Source: JBFWUW01 sp050247075
GTDB taxonomy: Bacteria > Planctomycetota > Planctomycetia > Pirellulales > JBFWUW01
Assembly: GCA_050247075.1 (NCBI GenBank)
Contig: JBFWUW010000006.1
Coordinates: forward strand, 1 to 64,000
Reading direction: 5' to 3'
Length of the DNA: 64,000 nucleotides
Part shown: one piece after another, positions 61,137-64,000 of the stretch
Layout of the letters: each line of letters starts with the position of its first letter
Numbering within the stretch: the first letter of the stretch is position 1
The notes under the pieces: generated by a model
Told to the model about the DNA's origin: nothing
The model's input: only the letters and a program-made list of their open reading frames with translations
The model's database searches: none
Position numbers and translations under genes: made by a program

Positions 61137-64000
61137 GTGGCGCTTCGTTGCCCCTACTGCCAACACAGCCTGGCATTCAAGGATGCCAAGCCGGGCCGTT
61201 ATGGACCTAAATGCCCCAAATGCGCCAAAAAGTTTGTGCTAGTGGTGCCGGCGGAAAAGGGGGCCGAACCAGTTGCCAGTCCGTTGCCAGGCGAGACGCC
61301 TGACGCCGCGCCCGCTTCCGGCAAAACGGCCGGCACGGTAGCCGACCGTCCCGCCGCCCAGCCAACCAACAGGGCGACTGTTGCGTCAACGAAGGCACCT
61401 TCAAATCCGCCGGCCATTACGCCCGCGCCAACATCGCCCGATGCCACGGGTGCCTGGAGCAATTCCCCCCCGGCCGACCCCAACGCCACCGGGGCATTCA
61501 CCCCCACTACCGCCGCGACGGCCGCCCAACCGGCTGCCCCGGACCCCAACTCCACCGGTGCTTGGGCCACCCAAGCCGCCGGCGTCGACCAGACCATGGC
61601 GCATCAGCCGGGCCAGGCGACGGTGGAAGTGCGCTCGGGCAATAAGACAGACGCCGCCCGCGCGCACGGTGCGACGGTCGCCGGGGAAGCTTCTGCCTTG
61701 CCGGCGGACGTGCCCGCACAGCTTGGCGGTTATAAGATTGTCAAAGAGCTGGGGCGCGGCGGCATGGGTTCTGTCTATTTGGCCAAGCAGTTGTCTTTGG
61801 ACCGCAATGTGGCGCTCAAAGTCATGCAGCCGCAATGGTCCCGCGATCCGGCCTTTGTGGCCCGCTTTACGCGAGAGGCGTACGCCGCGGCGCAGTTGGT
61901 GCATCACAACGTGGTGCAGATTTACGACATTGGGGCCGAGCGCGATACGAACTATTTCAGCATGGAGTTTGTCGAGGGACAGTCGATCTCGGACCTGGTC
62001 AAGAGAGAGGGCAAGCTCGATCCCGAGGTTGCCGTGGGCTACATCTTGCAAGCCGCCCGCGGGCTGAAGTTTGCCCACGATCAAGGGATGATCCACCGCG
62101 ATATCAAGCCCGACAATTTGATGCTCAACAAGCTGGGCATCGTCAAGGTCGCCGACTTGGGGCTGGTCAAAACGCCTACCGCCAAGGACGCCGCGGGCCA
62201 ACCGTTGGACGAGGCCGCGCGGTCGAAGCTGCTGTCGCAAATTGGCAGCGACATGACCGTGGCCAACGTGGCTATGGGCACGCCCGCCTATATGTCGCCC
62301 GAACAAGGGACCGACGCGGCCCACGTCGACCAGCGGGCCGACATTTACTCGTTGGGTTGCACGTTGTACGTCATGGTAACCGGCCGGCCCCCTTATGAGG
62401 GCCGCACGGCATTGGAGGTCATGACCAAACACAAGACCGAGCCGATGGTCCGGCCCGAACTGTTGGTCAAGCGCCTGCCCAAGGAACTGGGGGACATCAT
62501 CATGCAGATGACGTCCAAGCAGCTCGACAGCCGCTACGCCAGCCTGGACGAAGTCATTCTGGCCCTGGAGGGCTTTCTGGGCGTGCAAAACGCCGGGCCG
62601 TTCACGCCCAAGGAAGAGCATGTGCAGGTACTGGAAGAGAGCGTCAAGGCGTTCAATGCCTCGCCCGCCGCGCGGCTCAAACCCAAGCTGGTCGCCGCCT
62701 TTCTGGGGCTTTGCGTATTGTTGTTTTTGATCCTGGCCGCCTTCAAGCTTAGCCTAGCGATCGGTGTAATCGGGCTGGTGGGCATGACCGCAGCGACCTA
62801 TTTTTTGGCCAGCGGCGTCAAAGAACGGACGTTTCTGTTTGGCAAGGTTCGCGAACTCGTGCTGGGGAGCTCCTGGTCGGACTGGGCCACCTGGATTGTG
62901 GCGGGCCTGCTGTTTCTCACGGCGCTCTATGTACTCAATTGGCTGACGATTTGGGTCGCCTTTGGCATCGCCGCCGTAGGGCTTGGCAGCGCCTTCTACT
63001 TCATGTTTGACCGCCAAATACAAGTTCAACGGGCCGAGCCGGTCGAGCGGACCGAACAGTTGTTGAAGTCGCTGCGCGTTAAAGGACTGGATGAACTGGC
63101 TCTGCGGCAATTTGTGTGCAAATACAGCGGCGACCGTTGGGAGGAATTCTTCGAAGCCCTGTTTGGCTACGAGGCGAAGCTTTCGGCCCGCGAATGGTCG
63201 CGGGGAGAACGGGGCAAGGCCCGCGAGAAGTTCCGCGCTTGGCGCGATCCGCTAATCACCTGGATCGACGGCAAGCAGCGGGCACGCCGCGAGGCCAAGG
63301 AAACAAAGCACTTACGGAAGGTCGAGGAGCAAGGCCTCAAATCACAAGGCATGACCATCGCCGAGGCACGTCAGCGGGCCGAGCGCACGGCCGAGGCCTT
63401 GGTGGGCCAGGCCGCCCAGATTCGAGAGACCGTTGTGGCCACCATTCCCGGCAAAGCGGTCGATCCGCAGCAAAAGCGGGCCGCCATTCGTGCCATGTTG
63501 GAAGCGGCCCACGACACCGAACTGGCCCCCAAGAAAAGCCCGCTGGCGGCCCTGATGTTGCCGTTATCGGTGGCGTTTGGCGCGCGGACACGCTTTCTGT
63601 TGGGCGGCCTGTTGTTGGCGGGCTGCCTGCTGTGGGTAAGGCAGAATGGCCACGTCTTCAACGCCGAACAGTTGCAGAGCATCGCCGCCGAAGCCAAGCA
63701 ATCGACCGAGAGCGCGATCGCAGCGGACGATGCGGCTATCGCCGCCGAGCAAGTCAAGGAACGCGTGGCCGCAATGTCCAACCAGCCGACCAGGCCGTTG
63801 GCCCTTCCGCTGTTTGGCGGCCTGTTCAACTCGTTCAACGCCGGCCTGGCGGGGCTCTGCCTGATCTGTTCCGCGATCTTTCCTGGGCTGCGGATTGCCC
63901 TGTTTGCTTTTCCCGCCGCGGCCTTGGCCTTGGTCGGCCATGCCTGGTTTGGCATACCGGAGTACACGCTCTTGTACACCGATTTGCCCAGCGCGGGCAT
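61137..64000 (+). CDS. Ser/Thr protein kinase with N-terminal zinc ribbon and TGAW repeats (3' end outside window)
   Basis: Open from the GTG at 61137 (AAGGAA eight bases upstream) to the window end, at least 954 residues. Residues 5-30 are a zinc ribbon (CPYC ... CPKC). A disordered Ala/Pro/Thr linker has three copies of PxxTGA(W/F) (PDATGAW, PNATGAF, PNSTGAW). The kinase domain begins near residue 196: 'LGRGGMGSVYLAKQ', 'VALKVM', 'MIHRDIKPDNLML', DLG in place of DFG ('VADLGLVK') and 'AYMSPEQGTD'. Behind it are at least four helices, then a charged coiled coil (REAKETKHLRKVEEQGLKSQ) and further helices. A planctomycete-type multi-domain kinase; substrates unknown. Confidence 0.88.
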   Translation, partial: MALRCPYCQHSLAFKDAKPGRYGPKCPKCAKKFVLVVPAEKGAEPVASPLPGETPDAAPASGKTAGTVADRPAAQPTNRATVASTKAPSNPPAITPAPTSPDATGAWSNSPPADPNATGAFTPTTAATAAQPAAPDPNSTGAWATQAAGVDQTMAHQPGQATVEVRSGNKTDAARAHGATVAGEASALPADVPAQLGGYKIVKELGRGGMGSVYLAKQLSLDRNVALKVMQPQWSRDPAFVARFTREAYAAAQLVHHNVVQIYDIGAERDTNYFSMEFVEGQSISDLVKREGKLDPEVAVGYILQAARGLKFAHDQGMIHRDIKPDNLMLNKLGIVKVADLGLVKTPTAKDAAGQPLDEAARSKLLSQIGSDMTVANVAMGTPAYMSPEQGTDAAHVDQRADIYSLGCTLYVMVTGRPPYEGRTALEVMTKHKTEPMVRPELLVKRLPKELGDIIMQMTSKQLDSRYASLDEVILALEGFLGVQNAGPFTPKEEHVQVLEESVKAFNASPAARLKPKLVAAFLGLCVLLFLILAAFKLSLAIGVIGLVGMTAATYFLASGVKERTFLFGKVRELVLGSSWSDWATWIVAGLLFLTALYVLNWLTIWVAFGIAAVGLGSAFYFMFDRQIQVQRAEPVERTEQLLKSLRVKGLDELALRQFVCKYSGDRWEEFFEALFGYEAKLSAREWSRGERGKAREKFRAWRDPLITWIDGKQRARREAKETKHLRKVEEQGLKSQGMTIAEARQRAERTAEALVGQAAQIRETVVATIPGKAVDPQQKRAAIRAMLEAAHDTELAPKKSPLAALMLPLSVAFGARTRFLLGGLLLAGCLLWVRQNGHVFNAEQLQSIAAEAKQSTESAIAADDAAIAAEQVKERVAAMSNQPTRPLALPLFGGLFNSFNAGLAGLCLICSAIFPGLRIALFAFPAAALALVGHAWFGIPEYTLLYTDLPSAG

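Noticed and set aside
1..64000. CRISPR arrays, tRNA or rRNA genes, prophage genes
   Set aside because: No regularly spaced direct repeats with variable spacers, no tRNA cloverleaf and no rRNA stretch were recognised. The holin-superfamily protein at 31661 is a chromosomal YqjE-type protein, not a phage lysis gene.

Overview
This 64-kb window is a chromosomal segment of a GC-rich bacterium, almost certainly a planctomycete of the Pirellulales type. The evidence is the gene repertoire: two secreted DUF1080 proteins, a sulfatase, a large PQQ-type dehydrogenase fused to cytochrome c, three Ser/Thr kinases, an ECF sigma factor divergent from a kinase, a DUF5009 acyltransferase, and a haem-TPR protein. 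Many genes start with GTG or TTG, and intergenic gaps hold palindromic repeats. No rRNA, tRNA or CRISPR array was recognised.

Layout. (1) 1-2.6 kb: secreted DUF1080 protein, an elongated SpoVG with zinc-ribbon motifs, and IspE. (2) 2.6-5.3 kb: gene-poor stretch with a 246-bp tandem repeat and one integron-type gene cassette (GIY-YIG nuclease plus attC) without an integrase. (3) 5.3-7.6 kb: PQQ-type sugar dehydrogenase/dihaem cytochrome. (4) 8.5-25.7 kb: a co-directional respiratory supercluster. It encodes a Rieske protein with a repetitive 200-residue N-terminal extension, a split cytochrome b, a 1516-residue octahaem PDZ cytochrome, two cupredoxin-like proteins, an EF-hand dihaem cytochrome, an A2-type haem-copper oxidase (CoxB, CoxA, CoxC) and haem A biosynthesis (CtaA, CtaB). 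(5) 25.8-34.1 kb, minus strand: phosphorelay proteins (hybrid kinase, response regulator, CHASE3 kinase, Hpt) followed upstream by small envelope/stress proteins (YqjE/holin-like, DUF883-like, CsbD, a coiled-coil lipoprotein). (6) 34.6-39.6 kb: DUF5009 membrane acyltransferase, 2-hydroxyacid dehydrogenase, secreted sulfatase. (7) 40-45 kb: membrane Ser/Thr kinase divergent from an ECF sigma factor, then a heptahaem-TPR protein. (8) 45.2-52.8 kb: hisD-hisC-hisB, an M14-type deacylase, Ppx/GppA phosphatase, NagA. (9) 53-64 kb: second DUF1080 protein, unknown secreted protein, Ser/Thr kinase, OPT transporter, cardiolipin synthase, and a third kinase that runs off the window.

Region 4 reads as a complete terminal electron-transfer chain: quinol oxidation by the Rieske/cytochrome b module, transfer through the octahaem protein and the copper/haem carriers, then oxygen reduction by the oxidase. 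Region 5 looks like an envelope stress block under or beside a His-Asp phosphorelay.

At least two families of interspersed palindromes sit close to gene 3' ends. In three cases a TAG stop codon is made by the repeat terminus itself. All calls come from reading the sequence; no database search was run.
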